Assembly (NCBI GenBank): GCA_964588325.1
Contig: CAZPOR010000005.1
Location: forward strand, 124,001 to 188,000
DNA from: Thiovibrio sp964588325
GTDB taxonomy: Bacteria > Desulfobacterota > Desulfobulbia > Desulfobulbales > Desulfurivibrionaceae
Reading direction: 5' to 3'
Length of the DNA: 64,000 bases
The notes beneath the pieces are model-generated. The model did not search any database. It had not been told where the DNA came from and was given only the letters and a program-made list of their open reading frames with translations. A program made the position numbers and the translations under genes. Below are positions 32,200 to 41,448 of this stretch, one piece after another. Within the stretch, counting starts at the first letter, position 1; each line of letters begins with the position of its first letter.

Positions 32200-33078
32200 T
32201 CACTTTTTCAGCTTCCTCCAGACTTCTTCGTTGATTGCCAGCGCATGGATGGGCGCGGCCACCCCGTCGCACTTTTCCCCGGCCAGGAGGAGCTCCGCCT
32301 GCCGGGCCACCTGCTGGCCAACACCGCGGTAATCGATGAGCAGGGTGAAGGCCGCCCCGGAATCATGAAAAAACTGGTTGTAGCCAATGACCGGGGTGTT
32401 GTGCACCACCCCCTGCTTGATGACGTGCTGAATCACGGATTTGGAGGTGATGGAAGCGTCGGGAATGAAAAGAATCGCATCGAGCCGGGAAAAATCGCTG
32501 GCCATCGCCAGCTTGCCTTCCTGGCGGCGCACCGGCAACGGCGCCAGTTCAAAGCCTCTGGCCCCCGCGGCGGCCGCCGCACCGGTGAACCAGGCCTGAT
32601 TGTTGGCAGGATCGTAGAGGACGCCGAGCCGCCGCAACTTCGGCAACTGGCGGAGGATGGCGTCGAACTGCGCCTCGGCCGCAATGTTCAGGCTGACTCC
32701 GCACATCATCTCCCGCGGGTCGTTGATCACCTTGCGCGGGTTGAGGACCATGCCGAAGACCAGGGGCGTGGCGCCGGCCCGGGCGTGCAGGTAGCGGAGC
32801 GCCTCCGGCCCTACCGCCACCAGCACGCCATAGGCCTGGGGATTCAGGGTGGAGCTCCGGCCGCCGAGACTGTACGGCCTGCCGGCTTCATCAAGGAAAA
32901 AGCGCTGCACCGGCACATTGAGCCGGGCCTCCAGCCCCTCCACCATGGCGACATAGGGAGCGATCTCCCTGGAGATCAGGACAGCGACGGTCTTCTCCTG
33001 CGCCAGGCACCTGCCTGGAATAGCCAGAAACAGCAGGAAAAGAAAGGGTATGGCTTTATTTTTTTTTCTGATTGCCAC
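32200..33078 (-). CDS. ABC-type substrate-binding protein (ABC_sub_bind family)
   Basis: This 292-residue periplasmic protein has a signal peptide (KAIPFLFLLFLAIPGRCLAQ). The body resembles the two-lobe TrpX/ABC_sub_bind fold: VAVLISREIAPYVAMVEGLE, GVLVAVGPEAL, RLGVLYDPANN, DAILFIPDASI and NTPVIGYNQFF. No permease or ATPase is nearby, so it more likely serves sensing with the downstream kinase than transport. The ligand is unknown. GTG is the start. It heads the kinase-regulator-TonB receptor gene string. Confidence 0.85.
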   Translation of the reverse strand: MAIRKKNKAIPFLFLLFLAIPGRCLAQEKTVAVLISREIAPYVAMVEGLEARLNVPVQRFFLDEAGRPYSLGGRSSTLNPQAYGVLVAVGPEALRYLHARAGATPLVFGMVLNPRKVINDPREMMCGVSLNIAAEAQFDAILRQLPKLRRLGVLYDPANNQAWFTGAAAAAGARGFELAPLPVRRQEGKLAMASDFSRLDAILFIPDASITSKSVIQHVIKQGVVHNTPVIGYNQFFHDSGAAFTLLIDYRGVGQQVARQAELLLAGEKCDGVAAPIHALAINEEVWRKLKK

Positions 33079-33154
33079 CTGGTTGTCCCGGTCAAAAAAT
33101 AAATCCGTCGCCTCTTCGCGTTGCCAAAGGCCTGCCGTATGCCGCAGTCAGGGT

Positions 33155-33183
33155 AGTATAGCCCAGGGCCAGGAGATCCGCCA
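33155..33183 (-). promoter_or_regulatory. Candidate promoter of the binding-protein operon
   Basis: TGGCGG and TATACT are spaced by 17 bases, about 75 bases before the GTG. The -35 is weak. The gap 33184-33325 shows no other feature. Confidence 0.35.
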
Positions 33184-33325
33184 GCAAAAGCCTGAAAGAG
33201 GCAGGGAAACACCAGACGTGCAGATCGGGAACATGCTCAATCACATGCGAGGCAATGATCCAACCAAACCGTCCCCACTTTATCCTTTATCTCTCGAGAA
33301 TCGACGCCTGCGTCAGCCAGTGGCT

Positions 33326-34246
33326 TCAGGGGGCCTTGCTGCGGATCCAAAAACTCCCTCCCCCGCCCAGGGCGGGATAATTGGGAAAAGTTTCCCGCAC
33401 CTGCTGCTGGTAGCGGGTACCCATGAAATGAGCGGCCCAGACTATCTCCCATTGCTTGTTGCCCTGCAAGAATGCCCGCAGAAGATACTGTTCGTTCCAG
33501 TTTCGTCCCTGGTCGATCATCCAGACTTTGTGGTATTCGTCGGGCAAGAAGATATCATGGACATGCACCAGAACCCCGGGCCGCACGCGCGGCAACACCT
33601 CGAAAAAAAGATGGTTTACATCGCTGCCGATCTTGGCCACATGCGATGAGTCTATAATCAGGATGTCCCCTGCCCCGAGTCTGTCAAAGAAAGAGACATC
33701 GACATCCTCAACCTTCTGCCGCACCAGACGCGTGATGCCATCGATTCCGTCGAGCAAAAATTGGCGGGGGTATGGTTCGATGCAGGAAAAGGCCATCTTC
33801 TTACCAAAGATCCGCCGGTTCACATCGGCGGTGACCAGTGAGGAAAATCCGCTGCCTACCTCGACAACCTCTCGCGGCTTGAAATGACACAGCGCCGTAA
33901 AGAGAAACTCCGCATCCAAAACAGGATACTGGTCGTTGCCGTAGAAATAGGTGGTCGGATCGTCGGGCTGATCAACCGGGTAGTCAATCAACGAGACATA
34001 GGGCCGGAGGTCGTTCAATAACGCCAATTGCCCCTCGATATTGAGGTCGATCCCCGGCATTGCCTCGACTTGGGACCAGATCCGGGCCTCGCGCTCCCGG
34101 AGATCCTCCGGACTGGCAATGGGGGAATAGAAATGACCAATCGGAAAAACTAGGGGAATATCCTCTCCTTTCTCCTTGGCCCCAACGCCTGGGGAAAGGC
34201 TGGGGCTTCCCGGTGGCAGAATCCTGGACAAAATCCTCTTGATCAC
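33326..34246 (-). CDS. Class I SAM-dependent methyltransferase
   Basis: This 306-residue protein has SAM motif I VVEVGSGFSSLV near residue 125. Acidic motifs follow: CIEPYPRQFL, DILIIDSSHVAK near 190 and VLVHVHDIFLPDE near 220. The His/Asp pairs are typical of metal-dependent sugar or small-molecule methyltransferases. A GTG at 34246 with GGGAG is the start. It is the last gene of the polysaccharide cluster, separated from it by an IS3 remnant, and probably modifies the exported glycan. Confidence 0.82.
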   Translation of the reverse strand: MIKRILSRILPPGSPSLSPGVGAKEKGEDIPLVFPIGHFYSPIASPEDLREREARIWSQVEAMPGIDLNIEGQLALLNDLRPYVSLIDYPVDQPDDPTTYFYGNDQYPVLDAEFLFTALCHFKPREVVEVGSGFSSLVTADVNRRIFGKKMAFSCIEPYPRQFLLDGIDGITRLVRQKVEDVDVSFFDRLGAGDILIIDSSHVAKIGSDVNHLFFEVLPRVRPGVLVHVHDIFLPDEYHKVWMIDQGRNWNEQYLLRAFLQGNKQWEIVWAAHFMGTRYQQQVRETFPNYPALGGGGSFWIRSKAP

Positions 34247-34509
34247 ATTCGTCTCCCGCTAAAAAGGTAATCGCCCGACGCGCTCTTCCGTCTCCGGCCC
34301 AGAGACGGGTCTAACTGCTTCACTCAATCAAGACACAAGCAGAAAAAAACAGGCCATCAGCAGCGCGGACGCGGAAAAATACCGGGCAAGGACAAACTTG
34401 CCGAAGGAAATAAAAAACAAACAGTTATGTTTTTTCAGGGGCGACTATTTACCCATGGCCCCTGCCTGCAGATGATGTTCTGCCGAAACAGGGGTTTTTC
34501 GACGGACTG
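34247..34509. other. Gap with no recognised gene
   Basis: This 263-base gap sits between the methyltransferase and the IS remnant. A hydrophobic minus-strand stretch (FVLARYFSASALLMACFFLL) is open without a start codon and may be a decayed membrane-protein end. I see nothing else. Confidence 0.5.
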
Positions 34510-34773
34510 TTAACGCTTTACCCCGAAAACCTCCTTGAGCGCGCGGTTCTCCAGGCTCAGGTCGGCAACCATCATCTTGAGCTTGCGGTTCTCGCCTTCC
34601 AGTTCACGCAGCCGTTTGATGTCGGAGGCTTCCATGCCGCCATATTTCGATTTCCACGGGAACGTGGCATCCGAGATGCCACGTTCCCGGCACACATCCT
34701 TGACCAGCCGGCCTGCTTCGACTTCCTTCAGTATCCCGATGATCTGGCTCTCGCTGAATCTGCTCTTTTTCAT
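34510..34773 (-). pseudogene. IS3-family transposase OrfA remnant
   Basis: From an ATG at 34773 with GGAGGA the protein reads MKKSRFSESQIIGILKEVEA, then a helix-turn-helix and the leucine-zipper region RLRELEGENRKLKMM and LSLENRALKEV. This is the N-terminal helper of IS3 elements. The usual end is replaced by FGVKR, and OrfB, with the DDE catalytic domain, is absent. CTGTAACCCTCCCGTATAAT at 34826-34845 (minus strand) resembles an IS3 terminal repeat. The insertion sits at the 3' edge of the glycosyltransferase gene and is dead. Confidence 0.85.
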
Positions 34774-34850
34774 CTGAGTCCTCCTGGCTCGATTGTGCCC
34801 GAAGAACTCTATTTTTGCATGGACCAATTATACGGGAGGGTTACAGTGCC

Positions 34851-36059
34851 TTACCTGCCCATACGGCGGGGAAAGCGGCCGACCAGATAGGAGCGGACGC
34901 GGCGCAGCCACGGGACAAAACCCTCGTGGCGGAGAGAATGGAGGGTGCGCTGCAGCAGTCGGCGGGGCTCCACGAATACCAGGCATCGTTGCAGCGGAGA
35001 GACCGGAAAAAATCCTGGCGCGGATGGAGCCTGCAACGTTCCCCCCAGCAGACGAATCAGTTCCACCGCCGCGCTGTTCCAGGAAAAGCGCAGAGCGTGA
35101 CGATGACACAGGGCGGCATGGCGGGCGAGGAGTTCGCGATCGGCGGCGTACGACTCGATCTGCAGCAGAAGCTGATGCTGGTTTGCGACCACCAACGGGG
35201 TCACCTCGGGATGGGCGCCGGTGTCAAAGGCTAGGGAGACTGCCCCGCACATGGCCGCCTCCACCAAAGGCAGATTAAACCCCTCCCAGAGAGAGCAGGA
35301 AACAAAGACATCGAGGCCGCGCAAAAACTCGGCACGCTCCGCATCGCTCGCATTGAGGTGGGCCTCGATGCCGTCGGCTCGGAACTGCCGAGCCTCATCC
35401 TCCATCCCACGCCCCATCACGGCAAACCGGCACCCCAGCCCCCGTTCTCTCGCGGCCGCAACCAATCCCCTGAAGATCCCGCCGCCCTTGTAGAAAGACT
35501 CGCCCCGACCAAGCCGCATGAGGGTGCCCACCCGCAGCGGACGCACCAGGGCGTATTGCCAGGCAGGCCTGGGGCCGGACGCCGCCACATGGTCTGCGCC
35601 ATTGTAAATGACATAGGCCGCAGGCCACTCGATGTCATGGCGGATAAACTCCGAGATAGCGATCACCCCCTCCAGCACGGGATAGACATGGCGACGCTTC
35701 CACTCCGCAATGGCCCTTCGGCCCTCGCTGTCGCCATGCGCGACGAAGAGTTCCGGGGTCGGATCGCCATGTTCCCAAGCCCAACAGCGAAACTCACCGG
35801 TGAGAGCTGGCAACATCTCAAAAAACGGGGTGGTATGCCCGATGATCACGTCCGGCTTCCATTTCCGGGCAAATTCGAGAACGGCCTGCGGAGTGGGGGG
35901 CAGGTGCAACACGCCTTCCGCAGCAAAATGTCCGTCACTCTCAAGACACCCGACCGCGACGGCATGACCGTGAACGCGCAGGGCGGCGGCAAGGGCTTGC
36001 ACCACCACCGATACGCCAAAGCCCTTGGCCATTGTCTGACATAAAAAAAGAAGTCTCAT
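34851..36059 (-). CDS. Glycosyltransferase (GT-B, GT4-like)
   Basis: This 402-residue enzyme begins MRLLFLCQTMAKGFGVSVVV, a Rossmann-like acceptor domain. The donor domain has VGTLMRLGRGESFYKGG and the C-terminal signature CSLWEGFNLPLVEAAMCGAV, the E-x7-E motif of retaining GT4 enzymes. It transfers an activated sugar to the growing surface glycan; neither sugar is predictable. The start at 36059 follows the previous stop by nine bases, so a longer frame to 36248 is rejected. The stop is followed within six bases by the IS3 end. Confidence 0.85.
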   Translation of the reverse strand: MRLLFLCQTMAKGFGVSVVVQALAAALRVHGHAVAVGCLESDGHFAAEGVLHLPPTPQAVLEFARKWKPDVIIGHTTPFFEMLPALTGEFRCWAWEHGDPTPELFVAHGDSEGRRAIAEWKRRHVYPVLEGVIAISEFIRHDIEWPAAYVIYNGADHVAASGPRPAWQYALVRPLRVGTLMRLGRGESFYKGGGIFRGLVAAARERGLGCRFAVMGRGMEDEARQFRADGIEAHLNASDAERAEFLRGLDVFVSCSLWEGFNLPLVEAAMCGAVSLAFDTGAHPEVTPLVVANQHQLLLQIESYAADRELLARHAALCHRHALRFSWNSAAVELIRLLGGTLQAPSAPGFFPVSPLQRCLVFVEPRRLLQRTLHSLRHEGFVPWLRRVRSYLVGRFPRRMGR

Positions 36060-36067
36060 TTCCTTTC

Positions 36068-36961
36068 TCAAGCTCCGCCGGCAGCCAGATAGGCACTCCA
36101 GCGCCTGACCAGCAACCGCCTGTCGTTCCAGTTTTCCTCCCCCCGGGGCCGAGTCGCGTTTTCCAGATGCACCAAGCGGTCGCTGTTGCAAATCTCCACC
36201 CCATACCCAAGGCGGCTGGCCGCGAGACACAGGTCCACATCCTGACATTCAGCGGCATAGGCTTCGTCGAACCCGCCAAGACGAGAAAAAAGCTCGGAAC
36301 GGATCATCAAACAGGCTCCGGTAACGGCCGGAACGGACCACTGCGGTCGGAGTGCCTCCGGACTGACCGACTCGTGAGCCCCCGGGTGATAGCAGAGACC
36401 AGTCAGTTGGTGATTGGCGCGAAAAAAATCAATGCCGGCATGCTGCAGACGACCATCGGCAAACCAGAGGGTGTGCCCCACCACCCCGACCCGCGGATTC
36501 GCCCGCAGATGTTCAGACATCGCAAGAAAAGAACGGCATTCCGGCTCGGCAATAATGTCGTTGTTGAGAAACAGGGTCCGCGCAAAGCGCGCGTGATCAA
36601 AAAAAAGCACGTTGTTGCAGGCGGAAAAATGATAGACCAGGTCGGGCACCAGGCGTATCCAGGCCGGCGCCCCGCGATAAAAAGCGAGCACTTCCGGATC
36701 GGTGGAGCCGGTGTCACCAATGAGCACCTCAAAGCCCAGGCCGGCGGCAAGCTGCACTTCGTAATCGAAGCGCAGCTTACGGCACAGAGGAAGCAGCAGA
36801 TCCGGCCGGTCCCGGTTGAGAATGATGACCGAAATGCCATCAGGATAGTGGCGCGGCGCACGAACATGTGCGGCTGGCGTCTGCTGGGCCGCCAAAGCCC
36901 GTTGGAGATTGGACGAGCCGACATAAGGATCCAGCCGGGAATCTCTGGTAAAAGTACTCAT
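36068..36961 (-). CDS. Glycosyltransferase family 2
   Basis: This 297-residue GT-A enzyme has an N-terminal nucleotide-binding part (ISVIILNRDRPDLLLPLC near 43). A donor-site loop follows, including TLFLNNDIIAEPECR, which fits the DxD position, and then VTGACLMIRSELFSRLGGFD and ECQDVDLCLAASRLGY, the ED-type catalytic segment of rhamnosyltransferase-like GT2 proteins. It lies in a tight operon (11-base and 8-base gaps on either side). Confidence 0.88.
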   Translation of the reverse strand: MSTFTRDSRLDPYVGSSNLQRALAAQQTPAAHVRAPRHYPDGISVIILNRDRPDLLLPLCRKLRFDYEVQLAAGLGFEVLIGDTGSTDPEVLAFYRGAPAWIRLVPDLVYHFSACNNVLFFDHARFARTLFLNNDIIAEPECRSFLAMSEHLRANPRVGVVGHTLWFADGRLQHAGIDFFRANHQLTGLCYHPGAHESVSPEALRPQWSVPAVTGACLMIRSELFSRLGGFDEAYAAECQDVDLCLAASRLGYGVEICNSDRLVHLENATRPRGEENWNDRRLLVRRWSAYLAAGGA

Positions 36962-36972
36962 GGAACGCTTCC

Positions 36973-39900
36973 TCAGGAGAAAAACAGGGGAACAGGATGC
37001 CTCTGCAAAACAAAATTTCCGTTCGCCAGGGAAAAGTTGGGGTTATAGGCAGGATCGGCCGCAAGCAGCGCCCCCCAACGCCCCCGCATGATCGCAGCCT
37101 CATCGGCAAGTCGGCGCTGTTTTTCCCGTGACGAATCATCGGCGCCGCGCGTCACCGATTCATGATGATAAAGTTCGGCATACGGTGTCCAGAGGTTCCG
37201 GTACCCGGACCGGACGAGCTTCAAACAGAGATCAATGTCGTTGAAGGCTACTGCCAGCGTCTCATCGAACCCTCCTGCCTCGACAAAGCGCTGCCGCAGC
37301 ATCACCATGCATGCGCCGGTGACAGCTGACCAGTTCTGGTGGAGAACCGCACGGCCCATGTATCCTGTCCGGCGGCGGGGCAGCCCTTTGAAGGCGTGCG
37401 CCGCCACGCCGCCGGCCCCGAGCACGACGCCGCCATGCTGCAATGTTGCATCAGGGTACCAGAGCCGCGCCCCAACTGCTCCGATGCCTGGACGGAGAGC
37501 TTGCGAAACCATCTCTTTCAGCCAGTCGTCGTTGATCACCTCCACATCGTCATTGAGAAAAGCGAGAATCTCGCCGGTCGCAAGCGTCGCCGCGTGGTTG
37601 TTGAGAGCGGAAAAGTTGAACGGCCGGGGATCCGCAACGATGCGGGCTCTTCCGTCCTGCCGCAATCTTTCGAGATATGCCAGAGTGGTGCTGTCGTCGC
37701 TGCCGTTGTCGACTATCAGCAGCTCAAAATTCGCATAGGCGGTTTTCTCGAACAGGCTCTTCACGCAGCGTTCCAGAAAGTCCCGGCCGTTACGGGTGAG
37801 CACAATGATCGTGACCCTTGGTGGCGAGGGGGGCAACGGCCATTTGACACGTACATGTCCGCTTCCCTCGGGCGCGGGCAGCACTTCTGCCACCAACCGG
37901 CGCCGCGTCAGCGCCTCGGCGACAACCTGACAAGCGCGCTCCGGAGCCACGTTCCGGCTTTCGCCCTGCTGCAGCAGCAGCCGGGGCAGATGACATACCG
38001 ACTCGCCAGACGCAACACTAAGACAGGCCGACCAGCGGCGGGCGGCAATATCTTCCGTCTGGGCAGGACAGGCCGCCACGGAACGGTGGACTGCGACCAT
38101 GCGCCCCAGATAATCGCTGGCCCACAGCAGGTCGGGATTCCAGGCCGGCTTGTGGAGTGGTGTGCCGTCAACCTTTATTTCATCGGCAGAGAGCAGAAGA
38201 GGGGGACGTGGTGCCGCCACTGCCGCGGCAGCGAGACAGGCAAGGGCGTCGGGCGCCAGTTCGTCCCCTCCCTCCAAGGCCAGCCAGTATTCCGCCGGTG
38301 GCGTCGCATTCCCCTCTTCCACACACGCCCAGCGGGAATAGCGCTGCCGTTCCAGTGAGCGGCGGGTCGTTTGCCTTTGCTCCGCAGTGCCGCGAATCAC
38401 CACGTCAAATTGCGGGCCGCTCTCCACCAATGCCTTGATCTGCGCTTCGGTCAATATCGTTGCATCATGCAGCGGCGTCGCCATGGCAGACACTGCATGG
38501 AACGCAGCCAATCCCTGTCGCAGACCACCCCGACGCCAGCCGTACCAAAAAGCGCCGAACAGCCTGAGAGGAAGGGTGATCCGCCACGAACGGGAGGCAA
38601 GGATCGCGGTCAACGACGTCTCGAGATCAGAAAGCTGTCGTTCAAACTGCTGCCTGATCCGTTGTTCGCTCTGCTGCCGCTCTTGGACAAGACCAGCCCG
38701 CTCCCTTTCGAACTCCTCCTGCTGCCGGGCCAGAGCGCGACCTTTCTCGTCCCGTTCGAATTCCAGATGCCTCAATCCTTCTGCAACCTCATCGGCGCTC
38801 CACCGTGTGAGCCACTTGCTGAAAAAACGGCTTCGGCCACGACGGATGATGTGCTCGTTGGGGGTCGCACTCACCCCGGAATGACCTGTAAGTTGATATG
38901 TCGCCGTCACCCGATCAAGATGGATGAACGCAGTGTGGCGGCTTAACTGCATCCAGAAATCCCAATCTTCATAGACATCGAAGGACTCATCGAAGCGGAC
39001 ACCCTGCTCGGTGACCAGTGAGCGGGAAAAGAGGACAGCGTGCATGGGGAGAAAATTGGAGGCCATGAGCCGGCGGCGGTCATACGAGAAGTTGAAACCG
39101 CCGCACACTGTTCCCCCGGTGTTCACTACCCGCACGCCGGAATACGCGACCATGGCGCCGGGATGTGCCTGCACCACCCCGACCAGGCTGGCCACGTGGT
39201 CGGGGTCGAAGAGGTCATCATCGTCGAGAAAAACAAGCCACTGGCCCCGGGCACTTTCCAGGGCGATATTGGCGGCCCGCGGACGCGACAGAGGTTCGTT
39301 GCCGGCAACGCCTACCAGCCGCAGGGGGAATGGCCCGCAGACATCGCCCAGCGGCGGATGGGACGCCCCAGAGGCGGCCACCACCACCACTTCGATGTTC
39401 AAATAGGTCTGCAGCGCCACGGAATCCAAGGCATGAGCCAGAGTGGGCCGGTCCATGCTGCGGATGAGGACGCTGACCAGCGGCAGATCCTCAGCGCTGA
39501 CGGCAAGTCCCAATCGCTGCCGGTGGGCCAGGGGGCCGTCAAAGAGGGAAAAAAAACCCGACTGGATGGAGGCTGCATCCAGCAGCACACAGGCCTCGGC
39601 CGCTTCTGCCTGAGGACCGAGGAAGTAGGAACGGAACCGGTTGAGCCCCTCGATCCTTTGGTCATAGGGCTGTTCCTTGAGCTGGGAGGGGAAACAGGCC
39701 ATGGCAGCACGCTTCTGCGCAAAGACCTGCGTGATGTCGATCACCAGGTTGGGGTTGGGCAACGGGGCGTTGATCTCATAAAAAACCGCCCGCCGATTCC
39801 CGCCCAGGCGGCGGATCGCCTCGGCTCCGGCCAGGGCCAGAGCCTGGTGGTCGGGGTGCAACTCGGTGGGGGAAGGGAGCAACACCAAGTCGGCGTCGGC

Positions 39901-40254
39901 TTCCGCAATGGCGGTTTTAACCCGCTCGATCAGCAGTTCACCATAGGCAAGGCCGCGATCCGGCAAACCCCAGAAGGCGGGATCTGGAAGCCCTAATACT
40001 CCGGCCGCCTTCCGTGACTCACCCGCCCGAATCTGCACCAGGTCTCCTGCTCCGTTATCCCCCCCGACCGCGCCGTCGGTGACCACGATGACGGAGACCA
40101 AACAGCCCTGACTGCCCAACAATGCCAGCATGCCGCCGCAGCCGAAGACCTCGTCGTCGGGGTGCGGGGCGAAAGCCAAAACACGCTGGGCTGTTGGGAG
40201 GGTGAACTGGACGGATGCCAGCAGTTCTTTTTCATCTGCTGTCTTGGATTTCAT
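36973..40254 (-). CDS. Giant fusion: PIG-L deacetylase + two GT2 glycosyltransferase domains
   Basis: This 1093-residue protein has three enzyme parts. Residues about 20-220 are a PIG-L/LmbE zinc deacetylase (APHPDDEVFGCGG and the distal ELHPDHQAL His). About 255-490 is a first GT2 domain (VSVLIRSMDRPTLAHALDSV, FLDDDDLFDPDH, DVYEDWDFWMQL). About 500-560 is a coiled coil, followed by the ILASRSWRITLPLR motif common between such domains. About 810-1090 is a second GT2 domain (VTIIVLTRNGRDFLERCVKS, FLNDDVEVIND, AFNDIDLCLKLV). PIG-L enzymes remove N-acetyl groups from amino sugars. Together the parts suggest deacetylation coupled to glycan elongation. ATG 40254 is chosen; an extension to 40290 has no support. 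Confidence 0.88.
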   Translation of the reverse strand: MKSKTADEKELLASVQFTLPTAQRVLAFAPHPDDEVFGCGGMLALLGSQGCLVSVIVVTDGAVGGDNGAGDLVQIRAGESRKAAGVLGLPDPAFWGLPDRGLAYGELLIERVKTAIAEADADLVLLPSPTELHPDHQALALAGAEAIRRLGGNRRAVFYEINAPLPNPNLVIDITQVFAQKRAAMACFPSQLKEQPYDQRIEGLNRFRSYFLGPQAEAAEACVLLDAASIQSGFFSLFDGPLAHRQRLGLAVSAEDLPLVSVLIRSMDRPTLAHALDSVALQTYLNIEVVVVAASGASHPPLGDVCGPFPLRLVGVAGNEPLSRPRAANIALESARGQWLVFLDDDDLFDPDHVASLVGVVQAHPGAMVAYSGVRVVNTGGTVCGGFNFSYDRRRLMASNFLPMHAVLFSRSLVTEQGVRFDESFDVYEDWDFWMQLSRHTAFIHLDRVTATYQLTGHSGVSATPNEHIIRRGRSRFFSKWLTRWSADEVAEGLRHLEFERDEKGRALARQQEEFERERAGLVQERQQSEQRIRQQFERQLSDLETSLTAILASRSWRITLPLRLFGAFWYGWRRGGLRQGLAAFHAVSAMATPLHDATILTEAQIKALVESGPQFDVVIRGTAEQRQTTRRSLERQRYSRWACVEEGNATPPAEYWLALEGGDELAPDALACLAAAAVAAPRPPLLLSADEIKVDGTPLHKPAWNPDLLWASDYLGRMVAVHRSVAACPAQTEDIAARRWSACLSVASGESVCHLPRLLLQQGESRNVAPERACQVVAEALTRRRLVAEVLPAPEGSGHVRVKWPLPPSPPRVTIIVLTRNGRDFLERCVKSLFEKTAYANFELLIVDNGSDDSTTLAYLERLRQDGRARIVADPRPFNFSALNNHAATLATGEILAFLNDDVEVINDDWLKEMVSQALRPGIGAVGARLWYPDATLQHGGVVLGAGGVAAHAFKGLPRRRTGYMGRAVLHQNWSAVTGACMVMLRQRFVEAGGFDETLAVAFNDIDLCLKLVRSGYRNLWTPYAELYHHESVTRGADDSSREKQRRLADEAAIMRGRWGALLAADPAYNPNFSLANGNFVLQRHPVPLFFS

Positions 40255-40314
40255 GATATATGCTCGGTGGTTACCCGGAGAAGCAATCACAGCTTCTTAC
40301 GATTGCAAAAAATA

Positions 40315-41445
40315 TCAAAAGCGGTCTGGTTCGGCAAGCGCCGCAGGGGTCTTGTCGAAGGCCACCCACGACCGCCGCCCATCCTTCTCCGCAAGCAGGA
40401 CATGGCGGCCTGGTTCGAGGCCGCGCCACAGCATTTCATCCATCTCGCGCGCCAGGCTCGCCGCTGGACGAAATGCCGCCGGGAAGCCAAGGGGCGAAGG
40501 GCTGACGGCCAAGATGCCCCGCCCCGCCAACAATGCGGCCAGCTCGCCCGGGGTGGTGGCGGCGGCCGGCAACAGATGCGCCACCCCCCATCGTCCCGGC
40601 CTGGCCGGAGACCTGCCCAACGTCGCCGCGAAAGGATTCGCCGTCGGCTCATCCTGGCGGCGAACCCATTGCGCGAGCAGGGGATAATTCTTTGCACGAT
40701 AACATGCAGCACTATCGGCCATCAAGATCTCTTTACCCGCCTTATTGCGCCAATAATGTACCGCGTGCGCCTCCGGCACGAGCGCCAGGCGAAAACCGCT
40801 GCCGTGCAGACGCCTGGAAAGATCGGCATCTTCGTAAAACATGAAAAAGCGTTCGTCAAACAGACCGCCTGCCGCCTCGACTGCCGAGCGGCGCAGAAGC
40901 AGCACGGCGCCGGAAAGATATGCTACCGGCTGCGGCCCAGAACCGGCATGCAATTGCCACTGCCATGCAAGCCACCGCAAAGCTGCGCGCCGACCGACCC
41001 ATTCAGACCAGCGGCTGGCCAGGGCCGAAACCAACCATTGCCATGCCGTCTCCGGCAACAGCGTCGGCAACAGCCACTGGCGTGATTCGTCCCACCAAGT
41101 GGCAGGAGCGACGGCGGCAAGACGGGAATTGCCATCAAGCGCCTTGAGCAAACCCGACAGCGCACCGGGAAATAATCGCGCATCAGGATTGAGCAGCAGC
41201 ATGTATTCCGTGTCACATTCTTGCAAGGCAAGATTGCAGGCGGCGGCAAAACCGAGGTTGCGCGAGCTGACCAAGAACATCACCCCGGAGGGCAAACCCT
41301 GCTTGAGCCGTTCGCTTTCCCCCGCATTCACTGAATTGTCCACGACACACACCGTGCAACCGCTATCCTGGCGCAGGATGCTCTCCACGGCACCCAGGGT
41401 ATCATCGGCGCAGTGGTAATTGACTATGATTGCGGTGCAGCGCAT
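40315..41445 (-). CDS. Glycosyltransferase family 2 (rhamnosyltransferase-like)
   Basis: This 376-residue GT2 protein shows CTAIIVNYHCADDTLGAVES, then LVSSRNLGFAAACNLALQEC, the metal-binding LLLNPDARLFPGAL, and FFMFYEDADLSRRLHGSG, all standard for WbbL/RfbF-type enzymes that add rhamnose or similar deoxysugars. The last 100 residues after the GT fold have no assigned domain. It starts three bases after the upstream stop and is co-transcribed. Confidence 0.88.
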   Translation of the reverse strand: MRCTAIIVNYHCADDTLGAVESILRQDSGCTVCVVDNSVNAGESERLKQGLPSGVMFLVSSRNLGFAAACNLALQECDTEYMLLLNPDARLFPGALSGLLKALDGNSRLAAVAPATWWDESRQWLLPTLLPETAWQWLVSALASRWSEWVGRRAALRWLAWQWQLHAGSGPQPVAYLSGAVLLLRRSAVEAAGGLFDERFFMFYEDADLSRRLHGSGFRLALVPEAHAVHYWRNKAGKEILMADSAACYRAKNYPLLAQWVRRQDEPTANPFAATLGRSPARPGRWGVAHLLPAAATTPGELAALLAGRGILAVSPSPLGFPAAFRPAASLAREMDEMLWRGLEPGRHVLLAEKDGRRSWVAFDKTPAALAEPDRF

Positions 41446-41448
41446 GGA

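Noticed and set aside
33079..33325. Riboswitch ahead of the binding-protein gene
   Set aside because: Short hairpins exist, but no known aptamer consensus was recognised.
34300..34460. Remnant membrane-protein gene
   Set aside because: About 38 hydrophobic codons without a start or homologue I can name; noted only in the gap entry.
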